Positions 44,234-55,038 of a stretch of DNA of 64,000 nt are shown piece after piece. Source of the stretch: Cladopsammia gracilis (taxonomy: Eukaryota > Cnidaria > Anthozoa > Scleractinia > Dendrophylliidae); assembly GCA_022457155.1 (NCBI GenBank), contig JAJGOT010000759.1, positions 211,995-275,994 of the forward strand, written 5' to 3'. Both the position numbers and the translations under genes were made by a program. Under the pieces are notes generated by a model that saw nothing but the letters and a program-made list of their open reading frames with translations, did no database searches and was not told the origin of the DNA. Position 1 is the stretch's first letter; each line of letters starts with the position of its first letter.

Positions 44234-45881
44234 CTGAAGTACGAAATGTGCTATTTCTTCCCAAAAGTGCGAGGAAATTAATCGGTTATTACAAATATTA
44301 ATCTGCACTGTCCGATGTTTTGATTCATGCGAACGGCGTTAATAGCTGATTAATTACATTCTAATTGCAGCCGTTTATCGAATTTTATGGTGATGTTATA
44401 ATAGTCTTAAGCACGTGAATAAAGCGAGGCAAAATGGTCTTCGCTGGTAAAATTGACGAAGAAACTCGTTCCCTTGGGCGCATTGCACGAAAATACAAAG
44501 GGTTAAGACTGAAGTAAATGATGGACGAATTATACGTTTGAAGGTCTTCAGAAAATCAGATTTTAAAAAGTCTGAAAAAGGGCCAATGTAACAAAGTCCA
44601 CCACAAGAATGAGCGACCAGGGCGGCCAAGAAAGTTGAGTCCCCGTGTAGAGCGGCCATTCCTTCGACAGATTTGCTCTTTAAGGAAAGAAGAGGGGAAT
44701 TTTACGGTAAAGCGAACAATGGAAGAGGCCGCCTTAAAAATTTAACAAAGTTTCTTGCAGACCGAGTACAACGCTGTAACACAGCGTGACGCGCGCGCGT
44801 GACATATCAAATTACTGTCACTTGATGTGGCATTACAAGAAATTCTTATTCATTTCTCGCATAATTCATGTATCAAACCCGAATTTAGAACATGAAATAT
44901 GTTCAATCTTCATTCTGTTATAAAATCAGCCTTTAAAAGGGGAAATATGTGTCTATCTTTTGAAATTCCACGATTTACCACGATTAACCACGATTTACCA
45001 TGGTAAACAATAGAACATTAGTAAAGCAGTTTTTTATTCGGCAACATGGTAAAGCGTGGTAAATCGTGGTAAATCGTGGTTATTCGAGACATCTTCTTTA
45101 CTGCTTTCTTGTTTAAGGAAATTTTGCACAAGAAGACATTTATTTTGCTGTTATTGCGAAAGTTCAACATGAAACCGAAAGATCTTCAAAAGAACCGTCA
45201 TCATTTCAGTTTCCTTTCCGTTAAGCAAGCCGTTCCGTAATAAACACAATGGTGTTCTTGCCACTTGCAAAAAAGAGAAGGAAGTCCATGTTATCTTTTA
45301 TCTTGTTTGGAAAATGCTAATAAATTCAGTTACATGCAACTGGCAACTAAGCAACACATCTGCTGCGCATATACCATATAGTTACGTATCTGTTTCTCGC
45401 TTTGACATTAGTGAGGCTCTTGATGCATTTGCGTGTTTTACTGGTAGCACAGCGGATTTCATTTCGACAAATAATCCTCAAATTTGGTCATCTATGAAAG
45501 TCTGTTGTGTGATATAGCAGAAAGTCCCCAAAATAATAATTTAAGCAAGAGACAGCGCCCTTGCCTTACCATGAATGTCCAAATAACAATTTTTGTATAT
45601 CGGACAATAGGCGACAAAAATAGTTGACACACACTATAACAAAAACGGTTTTCGTGACATATTTATCACTGTATCTTTCCTTTTACTACACTCTGCCGCA
45701 TTAACCCCCGTCCCCCCATCCAATGTTGTAGGATTGTAGCGACAGACCTGACGAAACGATACACAACATTGTCTGGGGGGGGTGGGGGTGGGGAATTGGG
45801 GGGGTGGGGCTGAAATGCCTCTCGTCCCGAACAAAATGGGGTTCAAAATGACAATGTGTCAACAATATTGTCGCCTATTGT
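44234..45881. repeat. array unit 12, diverged type, ending in MITE copy 3
   Basis: About 1370 bp plus MITE copy 3. Shares diagnostic changes with unit 8, although three main-type or intermediate units lie between them. Last unit of the array. Confidence 0.85.
45604..45881. mobile_element. MITE copy 3 at the right edge of the array
   Basis: 278 bp, very close to copy 2. The left flank is array unit 12; the right flank (GGCTTTAAATTC) is single-copy. The array therefore stops exactly at this MITE. Confidence 0.87.
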
Positions 45882-46006
45882 GGCTTTAAATTCAAAAGTC
45901 GTACTCGTACTCAATCTCGTACTCGTCGTCCGATCTAAAGTCCCCTATTGTCATTTTAAGAGAAAATGATGATAGGTTTTGAACAACTGTATTAGCAACG
46001 GTAAAA

Positions 46007-46368
46007 ACATCTGTATTAGCGCGCGCTAAAATTGCGACTGAATTAATCTCGCGATCATAGTCATTTTGAGAGATAACGATGAATGTTATCGAGTTTCTAA
46101 AAGTAGTAATTTCTCTCGAGTCTGCAATTGCATGGTTGAAAGATAAAAAACCTGATAAAGAGCAACTACACAAGTCCGGAGTGTGACGCTTTGTTTTTTT
46201 GAGCAATTTTTGAGTGACATTTGTGTTGTTTTTTAACTTGTCAAATTTGAATTTTTTGCTATTTTTGAACTTTAATTAGTACTTTGCTGACGCAATTTGA
46301 TGACATTAAATGCGCTATTTCAGCGCGCGCTGATACAGTTGGTTTTTCGCTATATAGCGCAGCACCCC
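46007..46368. mobile_element. degraded copy of the GGGGTGCCGCGCTATA MITE
   Basis: The right end (CGCTATATAGCGCAGCACCCC) and inner words (TATTAGCGCGCG, TCTCGCGATCATA, CATTTTGAGAGA) match the intact MITE at 47318-47697. The outer left end is missing or altered. Confidence 0.55.
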
Positions 46369-47317
46369 TAAAGGTAACCAAATCCGAGGTTTTGCGTTCT
46401 TGCTCGGGGTAAGCTGTTTACTTATTACGCAGAGTTTTCATGCAAACACAATTTTATCATTCGCTGGAAGAAGTCATGGAAACTACCGGAAAATATGGAT
46501 TACGAAATCCTTTAGCTTGCGACCGCTGACCAATGTTTTTGTTGAAGTTAATCGCCCCGTCCGGGCCTCGTTTAATTTTGCGTCAAATTTCCCACTATGT
46601 AGCACGAGGGAGGAAAGATTGCGTGACAAGCCCTAAGGATGTCTACATTGGACTATGACTATGCGGAGCTAACCCCTCCTCGTCGTATACCCGGGGGCAT
46701 AAAACATTACAAGCAAAGCAATGGAAAACGACGAATTCTGTACTATTTAGTACTATATTTATATTTAACACAAATTCATGCTTATTATTCAAACAATTCA
46801 CTTACATTTTTGGGAAAATATATACAAAAAAAACAGTAATCATAACATAGCCTATTGACAATCATAAGTATTGACACTACACTGTATTTGATGAGTAACA
46901 TCGCAGCACTTCACTGGCTCTCAGCTATTTCTAGTTTATGGATTTTACTCAATGCAGATGAAAATTTTGTAAACATTTCTAATTCTTTGTTGCACTATGT
47001 AAAAAAAAAAGACTTGGACAAAACATGTCTACACTCACTTTAGCTTTATAGTAGCCTGTACTCGTTTTTTTCTTCGCTACCAACATTTTTCGCTCACCCC
47101 CACCCTCTGAGAGCCTGGAACAGGCAAGCTTATTGCCCCCGCAGGGTTTTGGCCCAGAGGCCAAAACCCGAGTAGGCATAATTGAAGTCCCCGCGTATAT
47201 ATGGTATATTTGGTGTATACGGATCAAATTTCGACTTGAACAGCCGAGGCGCGCAAGGTAGTACTGGGTAAAAATAAGTCACGGGTAAAAGCCAAAGCTT
47301 GGCTTTGGTTACTTTTT
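46369..47317. other. host DNA, no gene recognised
   Basis: Contains short frames with no domain and a degenerate GAGCCTGGAACAGGC near 47113 resembling the helicase-element terminus. Palindromic GGGTTTTGGCC/GGCCAAAACCC at 47145-47169. Confidence 0.35.
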
Positions 47318-47697
47318 GGGGTGCCGCGCTATATAGCGAAAAACAACCGTATTAGCGCGCTGAAATAGCTAATTAATGTCGCGATCATATTGCGAATAAA
47401 GCCATTTTGAGAGAGAACGATGAACAAGAACGATGAATAGTTTCGAGTATCTGTGCGCGGCTGTTCAAACCCGCAAATGTGTCGACTTCATTTAGACGAA
47501 ATCATGTTTCGCGCTCGTTACCAAGATGTGTTTGACCAATTTTTGAGTGCCATTTCGTTCTTTTTATAACTTGTAAAATGTGAATTTTTACTTTTTTAAA
47601 CTTTAGTTTGTAATTTGCAGACGCAATTTGAGGACATTAGATTCTCGTTTTAGCGCGCGCTAAGACAGTTGTTTTTCGCTATATAGCGCGACACCCC
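47318..47697. mobile_element. MITE with GGGGTGCCGCGCTATATAGC ends
   Basis: 380 bp. The left end GGGGTGCCGCGCTATATAGC and the right end GCTATATAGCGCGACACCCC are inverted, and continue inward through AAAAACAxCxGT.TTAGCGCGC. No coding capacity. Class unassigned. Confidence 0.75.
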
Positions 47698-48463
47698 TAA
47701 TTGGGTAAATTATTGCATTATCATTTGTTACGTCGACCGAGCAGTTTTGCAGTTGATGTTGGCGCGGCCGTGAAAGGTGAGTATATTTACATTATTTTCA
47801 TCAGTTACATAAATTTGCAGCTTTTAGCACATGCGACCCACGAATAAACTTGATTTGTCAGACAAATCTCCAACCACATATATTTAACTACGAAGACAAT
47901 GTCGAACAACTGGTAGAGAAGCTTCTAGTGATGGAACACATTGACTTTCACCTGTCGCAGAAGTGGCAAACTTCTAACAGAAATCAATGAAACACCAACA
48001 TGAAAATATTGAGAAGAAAGTACCAGAAGAGGAAGAATAACGACAATGAAAACTCAAGCATGTTAAGGCATGGCTCAGAACCTAATTTGTATAAAAGCTG
48101 AAAACGATCATAACTTTAAAGCGATTCACCTGAACAGGCTCAAACTTTGCAGCAGGATAAAACTTGTTGACCTTGAACCATTGTTTACTTTAAATGTCGC
48201 ATATTTGCATCACGTGACCTGTTATGATTGTTTTCCTACACAAAAAGAAAATTGAAAATGGGGTGCCGAGATGGCATATAATGGATATAAATTGAACCGT
48301 TAATGTATTTGTATGCTTCTCCCCTATATGAATCTGGCCGGAATGGTTGACTATGATTTACAGTTGAAGGGTTATTTCGTAAAACAGGTCACGTGACATA
48401 TTTTGTCTCTTAATATTTTGTTAATAAATACAAACATTGTCCATTCCGGGCAGGGATAGTATT

Positions 48464-49253
48464 CATAGGCGTACGGGCCGGGGGGGCTTGGGGGCTGCAG
48501 ACCCCCAAATTTTGGGCAACTCAGATTTTTTTGGGCAGCAAGAGAAATTTGGGCAAAGCCAGTTTTTAAAGAAGTTTCCATTTTTTTTTCAAGGAGATAG
48601 ATATTTTCTATTTTAACCTGAAGTCGGCGTCCATCGACAAGGTGCTGTCCGAGCTTGAGCTCAGGTTTAGCGGAAATGACCAGGAAATACTCTGTGCTTT
48701 TGGAAATTTCTGTCACAGTGAAACACCTGATAAAGAAAGCTTCTCCTGCGTTCCTAAATTTTACAAAATCGACCGCGAGATTCTGGAAGCCGAGCAGAAA
48801 ATGTACGCGAGTTTTCGCGGTCGTGTGCGCGGATTAAGCTACATGACTGTTTCAGAAATGCTGGAGACAATGCACGAGAACGATCTATTTGATATGTTTC
48901 CAGAGTTTTCTAATGTGGTACATATCCTTGCAGTGATACCTGCTACGATCATTCAGTACGTTGCGCAGATTGAAAACTTACCTCCGCGCACGTGTCGGTA
49001 ACATCGCACTTATTAACATCAAAGGGCATATGCCAACTCTGTAGTCAACATTGACACTTTTAACGTGTTTCATGAGCCCATATGATAGATTCATATGTAA
49101 GAATATTTTCACTTCATATGTAGGCCTATGTTAGTGCATCGTATAACCCTCATTTCTTTTCGACTGTTTCGTAAAAATTTGGGCAACTTGCGACAATTTT
49201 TTGGGCAAATGGTTCACCGCACCCCCTGGCAAAAAAATGCCCGTACGCCTATG
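48464..49253 (+). mobile_element. hAT-superfamily deletion derivative
   Basis: 790 bp with ends CATAGGCGTACGGGC and GCCCGTACGCCTATG, flanked by a perfect 8-bp duplication ATAGTATT (48456-48463 and 49254-49261). An 8-bp duplication is the hAT hallmark. Subterminal TTTGGGCAA words repeat near both ends. The inside keeps the 3' part of a transposase gene. Confidence 0.85.
48620..49060 (+). pseudogene. hAT transposase C-terminal remnant
   Basis: The frame from about 48642 (119 codons) encodes LSELELRFSGNDQEILCAFG, SFSCVPKFYKIDREILEAEQ and FPEFSNVVHILAVIPATI. This is the pattern of the C-terminal part of hAT transposases leading into the dimerisation region. After a break near 48955 another frame gives GNIALINIKG, the late NIALINI-type signature of that domain. 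Upstream catalytic parts (BED finger, DDE residues) are absent, so no activity is possible. Confidence 0.75.
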
Positions 49254-49513
49254 ATAGTATTTATGCATTGATTTTCTCTTGACCAAAGTTAACCATCCTT
49301 ACCCCATTTGAAGTTTCCTTTTTGTCCAAATTATGACGTCATCAGACACGTGACCACAATAATCAAACGTTAAGTTATTTAAGGACGCTAAATCCAGTTT
49401 GTTGTATACTTCTGGTGATCCTTGGGGCTAAAATACATTACTTCCAAAGGAAAAAAGAATTTACTTCGCGGGGGTCTACACCAAGGGACGAGCCATGCCT
49501 TAACATGCTTGAG

Positions 49514-50110
49514 AAAATGAATATTGTTTGTTGCATCAATTTTCAATGTAAATTTGTTTGTTGGTTTTCAGTTAGCAAGAACCCAATAAAGTTTAATACT
49601 TAAATGTGTTGTATAGAAAATGATATTTCATATAAAGGGGGGGCAGCTGTAGTGTCAACTATTACTAGTTTGTAACAACATTTATGTATTACATTGATCT
49701 ACACACACTTATTCAACTTGCAATTGCTTTATGTCAATAAATGGAACCTAAGAGAGACAACATTAATGCTAGCTTAGCATTAAGGACCCATCAGGCGTGC
49801 TATTAAAGTCATAACAGGTGTTATGGTCTATTATAACCCTGCTTTGTACCTACATGTATAGTTGAATGCCTCCTCGCAAGAATGTCTTAAGTATGTTTTG
49901 GCAACTTTCACTATTAATGTTTTAGACCTTTAAAAGCACAGTTTTGTCAAATTTATGATTTATTGTTGTTAAGGTACAGATCCAAAATGGGGAAGACAAT
50001 CCACATCTTTGAGAAAATGTTTTGGGCCTTAGGACACCCCATATATCTTTTCAAGATAAAATTTTACTGTTCGAAGATAAAAGATTTATTAACCCGGATG
50101 AAATCCTTTC
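49514..50110. other. host DNA, no gene recognised
   Basis: A+T-rich; a G7 run near 49640. Nothing else seen. Confidence 0.35.
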
Positions 50111-50121
50111 CATATTTACAT

Positions 50122-50420
50122 CGGTAAAGGTAAAGTCGCACTCGGGCCACGATGGCCCACACAGCCGGAGCTTAACCCGGTTTCCGTAGCATGAAGCAAC
50201 TAGGAATATTGCTACTCCCCCCTGGATGGGATGCTAGTCCATCGCAGGGTTACCCCCAGCATTTTGTCGCCGGTACCCATTTATACACCTGGGTGGAGAA
50301 AGACAGTGTGGAGTAAAGATCTTGTCTAAGGAAACAACACGACGGCAGAGACCAGGCTCGAACCACCGACCTTCAGGTTGAAAGTCCGATGCGCTAACCA
50401 CTAGACCACCGTGCCGCCCA
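50122..50420 (-). mobile_element. tRNA-derived SINE, minus strand, with 11-bp target duplication
   Basis: On the minus strand the element begins GGGCGGCACGGTGGTCTAGT, with an A-box (TGGTCTAGTGG) and, about 40 bp later, a B-box (GGTTCGAGCC). A body with GGATGGGACTAGCAT-type conserved core follows, and the end is a simple AAAGG-type tail. Perfect 11-bp direct repeats CATATTTACAT flank it (50111-50121 and 50421-50431). It is a complete SINE of about 299 bp; the clean duplications suggest a fairly recent insertion by a LINE machinery. Confidence 0.88.
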
Positions 50421-50431
50421 CATATTTACAT

Positions 50432-51199
50432 GATCCAGTCATAATTTTGGCAAGTTAGTCCCTTTTGAGGTCAAAAATCCAAGATTTCAGTGACAATTTT
50501 CCAAAAAGCTACTTAGGACATTCTTGCCGGGAGGCCTTCAGTTTATATCACCATGGAATTACTTCACTAAAGATGTGTAAAGCAATATTATGAACCAAGT
50601 GATACAACAAGAGGAAAAGATAAAAATGCAATCCACTGTTTCATAAGTGGCTATACTAGGGACCTGGAAAGGTGATCAATTATGTAAGATGGTCGCCTGT
50701 GAGTCTATAATAACGGCTTTTAACTGAGAAATGGATCAATTGAGATTTCTGATAGAAAGTTGCTGAAGGGAGATGGTCACTTATCAGATTGGTCACTTGA
50801 GAGGGAGTCAACCATACAATAATTATTTTACTGTGAAGGCACTAACTGAATAGACTTATTTCGAGTAACACTAAGCCTGTAAAGAAACCTCTTTGGAGGT
50901 GTAAAACATTGGTCCTGCTCCAAAAAGGAATTTTATTAGTGCTCCCTTACACACTATTTTGTAGTGACTGTCACCATTACACATACATGGTCAGATGGCA
51001 CCTAATGACCATGTATTCTATGACATTCTGATCTGGGTGAAGTTGTCCTGCAGAATGAACCACTTCATGTAACATGTAGGCAATCATTGATCTAAAAAAA
51101 ATAGAAGATCTCATTTTAGTTAGTGAAGTAATGTGCACACGAACCACAAAGCTGTGAGCCACAAGTAATCAGGGCATTAACCTAAAGGAAAAGTGAAAG
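50432..51199. other. host DNA, no gene recognised
   Basis: Ordinary A+T-rich sequence. No element ends or domains recognised. Confidence 0.35.
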
Positions 51200-51961
51200 T
51201 AAGGGACTGCACTGTTTTCTTAGAAAAAGCGAGCGCACACTTGTCATATGGATCCATTTACAAGTCTGCCTATATTTGACAGATAACCAGGGTTGCTGCA
51301 AATTCATAGTCGGCATCAAAATTTGGTTTTCCGTTGTGTGGTATTCGAAGCAGCAATGTGAAATGATTCAGTGGCTGTACATCAAAGAAACTGTGCCAAG
51401 CAAAGCTAAAAATGTCAGCGATCAATCCCTGAGTGATATGTCATTTGTGCTGGACAGGTGTTGTTTCAAACCATTTACGGTAAATTTTAATAGGAGGTGC
51501 ACCTGGATGAATGACTGAGAAAGTCATCTTAAAAAAACTCGGAGAACATTTTCCATGTGTCAATAAGCAAGGGCAAAGAACAACCTTCACTCTAATCATA
51601 ATGTGATATACAGGTATCAAGCCTTTGCCCAAACCTGTTGCAAAACTGCAAAAATATCTTGCTCTCAAAGCAGGGCAAGCACAGCATCTTCCTGTTTTCC
51701 AGCTGTTTTTGTTTTAAGGTAATTCCTTCCAAAGTAGATGTGTCATCACAAGCATGCTTCAAGACATCTTAAACATCATGGCAAGACATTGTTTGTTTGG
51801 CAGATTTTTCTGTGCATTGTGATCTCAGATTTTCTTTAAAGCAACAAATGACAGCTCATTGGAACAAAAGGGGCATCACTTTGCAAACCAACCAATGAAA
51901 TTGCTCCAGCACCAGAGTGCTGGGCGGCTCGTTTTTAGTAAGAAAACAGTGCAGTCCCTTA
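51200..51961. mobile_element. TIR element with TAAGGGACTGCACTG ends
   Basis: 762 bp. The left end TAAGGGACTGCACTGTTTTC and the right end are inverted, with similarity continuing for about 37 bp (to GCGAGC/GCCGC). A frame of 80 codons at 51276-51518 lies inside but has no recognised domain. No duplication identified. Confidence 0.6.
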
Positions 51962-52170
51962 TTTTAACTTTCCCTAGGGCTGCCTCCTCATTCCTCACAT
52001 GTGCACTCTATGTAGGTCTGTAAAAACCTTTAAAATTAATGTTTGTAATACTAGTAATATTAAACTTGATTTAATGTACAAACCTTCAAAAAACCCCGGC
52101 AAACCCCCGGGCATTTTACTTTTTTCAAAATGTCTGATCAAATTCCCCACTATGTGAGCCAGTTGCAAGG

Positions 52171-52925
52171 TCAATTTTTTTTTTTGTATTTTATTTATTT
52201 TTGTCTATATTACATTTGTAAGAAAACTAACATTTAAACACATTTACACAATCTAAGTACATGAAAGAGAAAGAAACTAAAAACACAAAAATGACAAATG
52301 TACGAAAAAAACTGCTTAAAGTAGTATAATTTATAATTAAAGCGGCTTGAGTTGAGATAAAAAATGATATATTTGGTGACAAAAATCTAAGAAGAAATAA
52401 GAGCGATTAAGGGCTCCCACTTTTGATAGTGATAACTAAGGTTGTTTCTCTCGCTCGCCATGGAGTATTCTATTTGGTATGTATTTTTAATTCGCTCGAG
52501 TAATAATTGTGGAGTTAAAATCTTGTTACTAAGTTTACAGAAGTGAAGGAGATATTTGCTTTCCAAGATATTATAGTTAATTAATTTGCATTACTTTCTA
52601 GATTATCAATTCCAAAATAACATCTCTAATTTCTAAATGCTTGGTAAGCTTAATTTATGTTTACATATCATTTCCACTTCATTCCAAAATAGTCTAACTC
52701 TTGGGCATTGGAAAAAAAAAGTGTTCAAGAGTTTCGATGTCTGTTTTGCACCAATAGCACAAAGGAGATTCGACTTTTTTAAACTTGAAAAGCATATCAT
52801 TGTAAGGTCAAATGCCCCACTGGCCGGGGCTGAAAAGTCATCGTGAGTTGGGGTTTTCTTGTTTACACTAGATATATATAAAAATACACTCGTACCTTTC
52901 AAATTAAACCAATTTTAATAGGAAA
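52171..52925 (-). mobile_element. 3' end of an L1/Tx1-like LINE
   Basis: Minus-strand frames (one shift near a poly-A run at 52710) encode a Cys/His cluster of the type CxxCKTDIETLEHFFFQCP followed by VRLFWNEVEMICK. This is the C-terminal zinc-knuckle pattern common in L1/Tx1-group LINE proteins. The coding end is followed by about 430 bp of 3' UTR, and the element ends in an A-rich tail (T run at 52176-52188 on the plus strand). It is 5'-truncated and inactive. Confidence 0.68.
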
Positions 52926-53565
52926 AGATATGTTGAACCTACTTTACATTAATGCAACATTTACACAAAAGAAATAACCGGCGACATGGGCCCTATTTAA
53001 GACATGTGGCTGATTGCAGACCATGTGGAGTTATGACATGTTATATGAAGCACAAGGTCCCTTTTAACCTTGATTGCTGACTAACATTTTATCTAAGATC
53101 AAATGCCCATTACTGCCCAGCTTCTGTTCAGGTCAAATTTCCCACTATTGACTCATGACTGATACATCAGCATAAGCATGGGGTATTAAACAGTTAGGAA
53201 TTAGGTTGCCTTTCTCTAAACCTTTTCAAACAAATAATTCAGCAGCATGCAAAGTACACAGCTAGTTGGCATTTCATTAGCCAGTTTGAATGGCAACATA
53301 AAAAATGAACTACCTTCTGCAGGGTTTGTAACCTTTTATTTAATTTGGATATTCTTGCTGGACTTTCCATAGTTTTTCCAATCCACGACCGGTCACTTTA
53401 ATATACTGTTAATACATGTAGCTTGCTTATTTTCTCTTCTTGCTTTTTGTTTCACAAAAACCTAATTAACTGCCAATTTGTCAATTACAGTATTAATTTA
53501 TTTAGAACAATGAACGACATTATACCATGAGAAACACTTTCCGGGATTTTCAAATACAAATACTC
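52926..53565. other. host DNA, no gene recognised
   Basis: Nothing recognised; A+T-rich. Confidence 0.35.
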
Positions 53566-53573
53566 CATTCAAT

Positions 53574-54923
53574 TAGCCTGTGAACAGGCCTCCTTGTGGG
53601 GGTATGACGAAAGTAGATAGCGGAGAAAAGAAAACTCGCGAGGAAAAGTCGGCGAGCGAAGCGAGCCGCGGGAAAACTGGGGGAGGGGAAGAGGCGGGAG
53701 GCCTGTAGACAAACCATTGATGCCGCCGTTCCAGATCACCAACTGTGCACTAGATTCTAGTGCAAACGCTGATTGGTCAGATCGCCGACTGTTGACACAT
53801 TCTGTTAACAAGTTTGCGGTCATTTTGATATCCGCGCGCCAACATGTGATCAAAATTTGCATATCGCACCGCAAAATAGAAACATGTTTGACGGCCGGTT
53901 CACAATCGATCAGTTTGAAAAAGCATTGGGCGATTCTCTGAGGGATTTCCCTTACATTAGAGGTTTAAAAGAAGAGCAGAAACGCTGTTTGAAGTTTTTA
54001 GCGGAGAAACATTATGTATTTGGCTTTCTTCCGACTGGATTTGAAAAAAGTTTAATCTTTGAAATTCTCCGTCGTGTCCTGATAGAGCTGTGGTGAAGTT
54101 GGAAAGAACGACCGTTCTTGTTGTAACGCCACTAGTTTCCATTATGAAGGATCAAGTCGAGGAGATGACACGTTTGGGACTCAAAGCATTTGCTATTGGT
54201 TAAGGGGAAGAAGAAGCTGAGAAAGAACTACACGCATGTTATAAATGGGGTAGACAGACCTACACGTCTCCTGTTGTGTGACCATTGTATCGTTTTAAGC
54301 CTTCAAACATGTCTTTAAGCGACTCTCTATAAAAATAGACAGGCTAAAAACTAGTATCACTCATCGCTAAAAAGTATTTAAAAAGCATAAAGCTTTCCCA
54401 GTAAGACTTAAGAGAGAAATGCGCCTTTAGATCACAGTTATGAATTTGTTCTCTTCGATGATAATGATATTTTGATCTCGGCGGAATATCTCTCAAATTG
54501 ATAGGAGGATTTAATGCTGTACAGAGCCGTTAGAATTATATTTCTTTATGCCGTTGTTTGGTGCTAGCTCTAATTGGCATACATTGCGGTTTCTCTGGCT
54601 CTCTTTTGTTGCAAGATAAAAACTATTCGGCTAAAGTTTGTTATCGCTTTGAAAGTGTGAGAATCGTTAAATTTCTCATGCCGTGATTATTCGTTCCCGC
54701 GACTTGTCATTTTCACGTGCGCGAATATTTACAGTCCAGTGCAACCAACCACTGATAATGATCTTGTTGACAGATAACCGACAGGTTAATTACAAAGGGG
54801 CGGGATGGCGGCCTCAATAATTTGTCGACAGGCTCTCCCCCTCTCTTTTCCTTTTACCCACCCCCTCCCTGTGCGCCGTTTTTTTTTTTCCCTAATCCCA
54901 CCAGAGAGCCTGTTCACAGGCTA
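53574..54923. mobile_element. TIR element carrying a RecQ-like helicase fragment
   Basis: 1350 bp with ends TAGCCTGTGAACAGGC and GCCTGTTCACAGGCTA, flanked by a perfect 8-bp duplication CATTCAAT (53566-53573 and 54924-54931). Similarity between the ends extends to about 130-150 bp inward (AGGCCTGTAGACAAACCATT versus its counterpart near 54820). Purine-rich on the left, pyrimidine-rich on the right. An 8-bp duplication fits hAT, P or Zisupton-type elements, but no transposase remains, so the superfamily is open. Confidence 0.82.
53884..54240 (+). pseudogene. RecQ-like SF2 helicase N-terminal fragment
   Basis: The frame starting MFDGRFTIDQFEKALGDSL leads into the helicase Q-region (IRGLKEEQKRCLKFL) and a motif I-like PTGFEKSLIFEI. 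There the canonical GK of the P-loop has become EK. After a frameshift near 54090 a second frame gives TTVLVVTPLVSIMKDQVEEM, the motif Ia/Ib region, and then TAA at 54201. Motifs II-VI are absent. The Walker A change, frameshift and stop make it inactive. It is probably cargo or an accessory gene of the surrounding element. Confidence 0.75.
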
Positions 54924-55038
54924 CATTCAATACGCTAAAAATCTTGTGATCTATTCACTTGTGAACCCATACATGCACTAGGACTAAAGGAGAGTCGCAG
55001 GACAGAACCGAAATCTTTGCTCTTTAATGTCTTATTCA

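Larger units (their letters stand above)
18760..45881. repeat. tandem array of twelve ~1.38-kb units bounded by MITEs
   Basis: Twelve head-to-tail units with basic lengths of about 1364-1394 bp after insertions are subtracted. Identity looks very high among most units; a second, more diverged type makes up units 8, 9 and 12. The array contains a whole number of units: it begins at MITE copy 1 and ends with MITE copy 3. Each unit holds a strong inverted repeat (GGTAAA/TTTACC arms) about 750-870 bp from its start. No known RNA or protein gene was recognised in the unit. The first and last units show no decay toward the edges. Confidence 0.92.
48053..49513. repeat. inverted repeat pair enclosing a hAT element
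   Basis: CTCAAGCATGTTAAGGCATG at 48053 and its complement ending at 49513 form perfect 24-bp arms. A CACGTGAC word occurs inside each end. The enclosed hAT derivative (48464-49253) has its own target duplication, so it is nested. Subtracting it leaves an element of about 660 bp with no recognised gene. Confidence 0.6.

Noticed and set aside
19210..44659. Repeated 87-codon minus-strand frame (starting MAALHGDSTF) in array units
   Set aside because: It is open in eight of twelve units, but only because the units are near-identical; in units 6, 8, 9 and 10 indels break it with no compensation. No domain and no start or promoter context.
20145..45517. Repeated 67-codon plus-strand frame (starting MLINSVTCN) in array units
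   Set aside because: Same reasoning: repeat identity rather than selection. It is disrupted in units 8 and 9, and the translation has no recognisable feature.
18760..45881. TSD of a composite MITE-array-MITE transposon
   Set aside because: The left flank (TTTAGCCT) and right flank (GGCTTTAA) are not direct repeats, so movement of the whole array as one unit is not supported.
51276..51518. 80-codon frame as a host exon
   Set aside because: No domain, no splice sites in good position, and it lies inside a TIR element.
53884..54240. An intact host RecQ helicase gene
   Set aside because: Frameshift, stop, altered P-loop and absence of motifs II-VI, all inside a transposon with target duplications.
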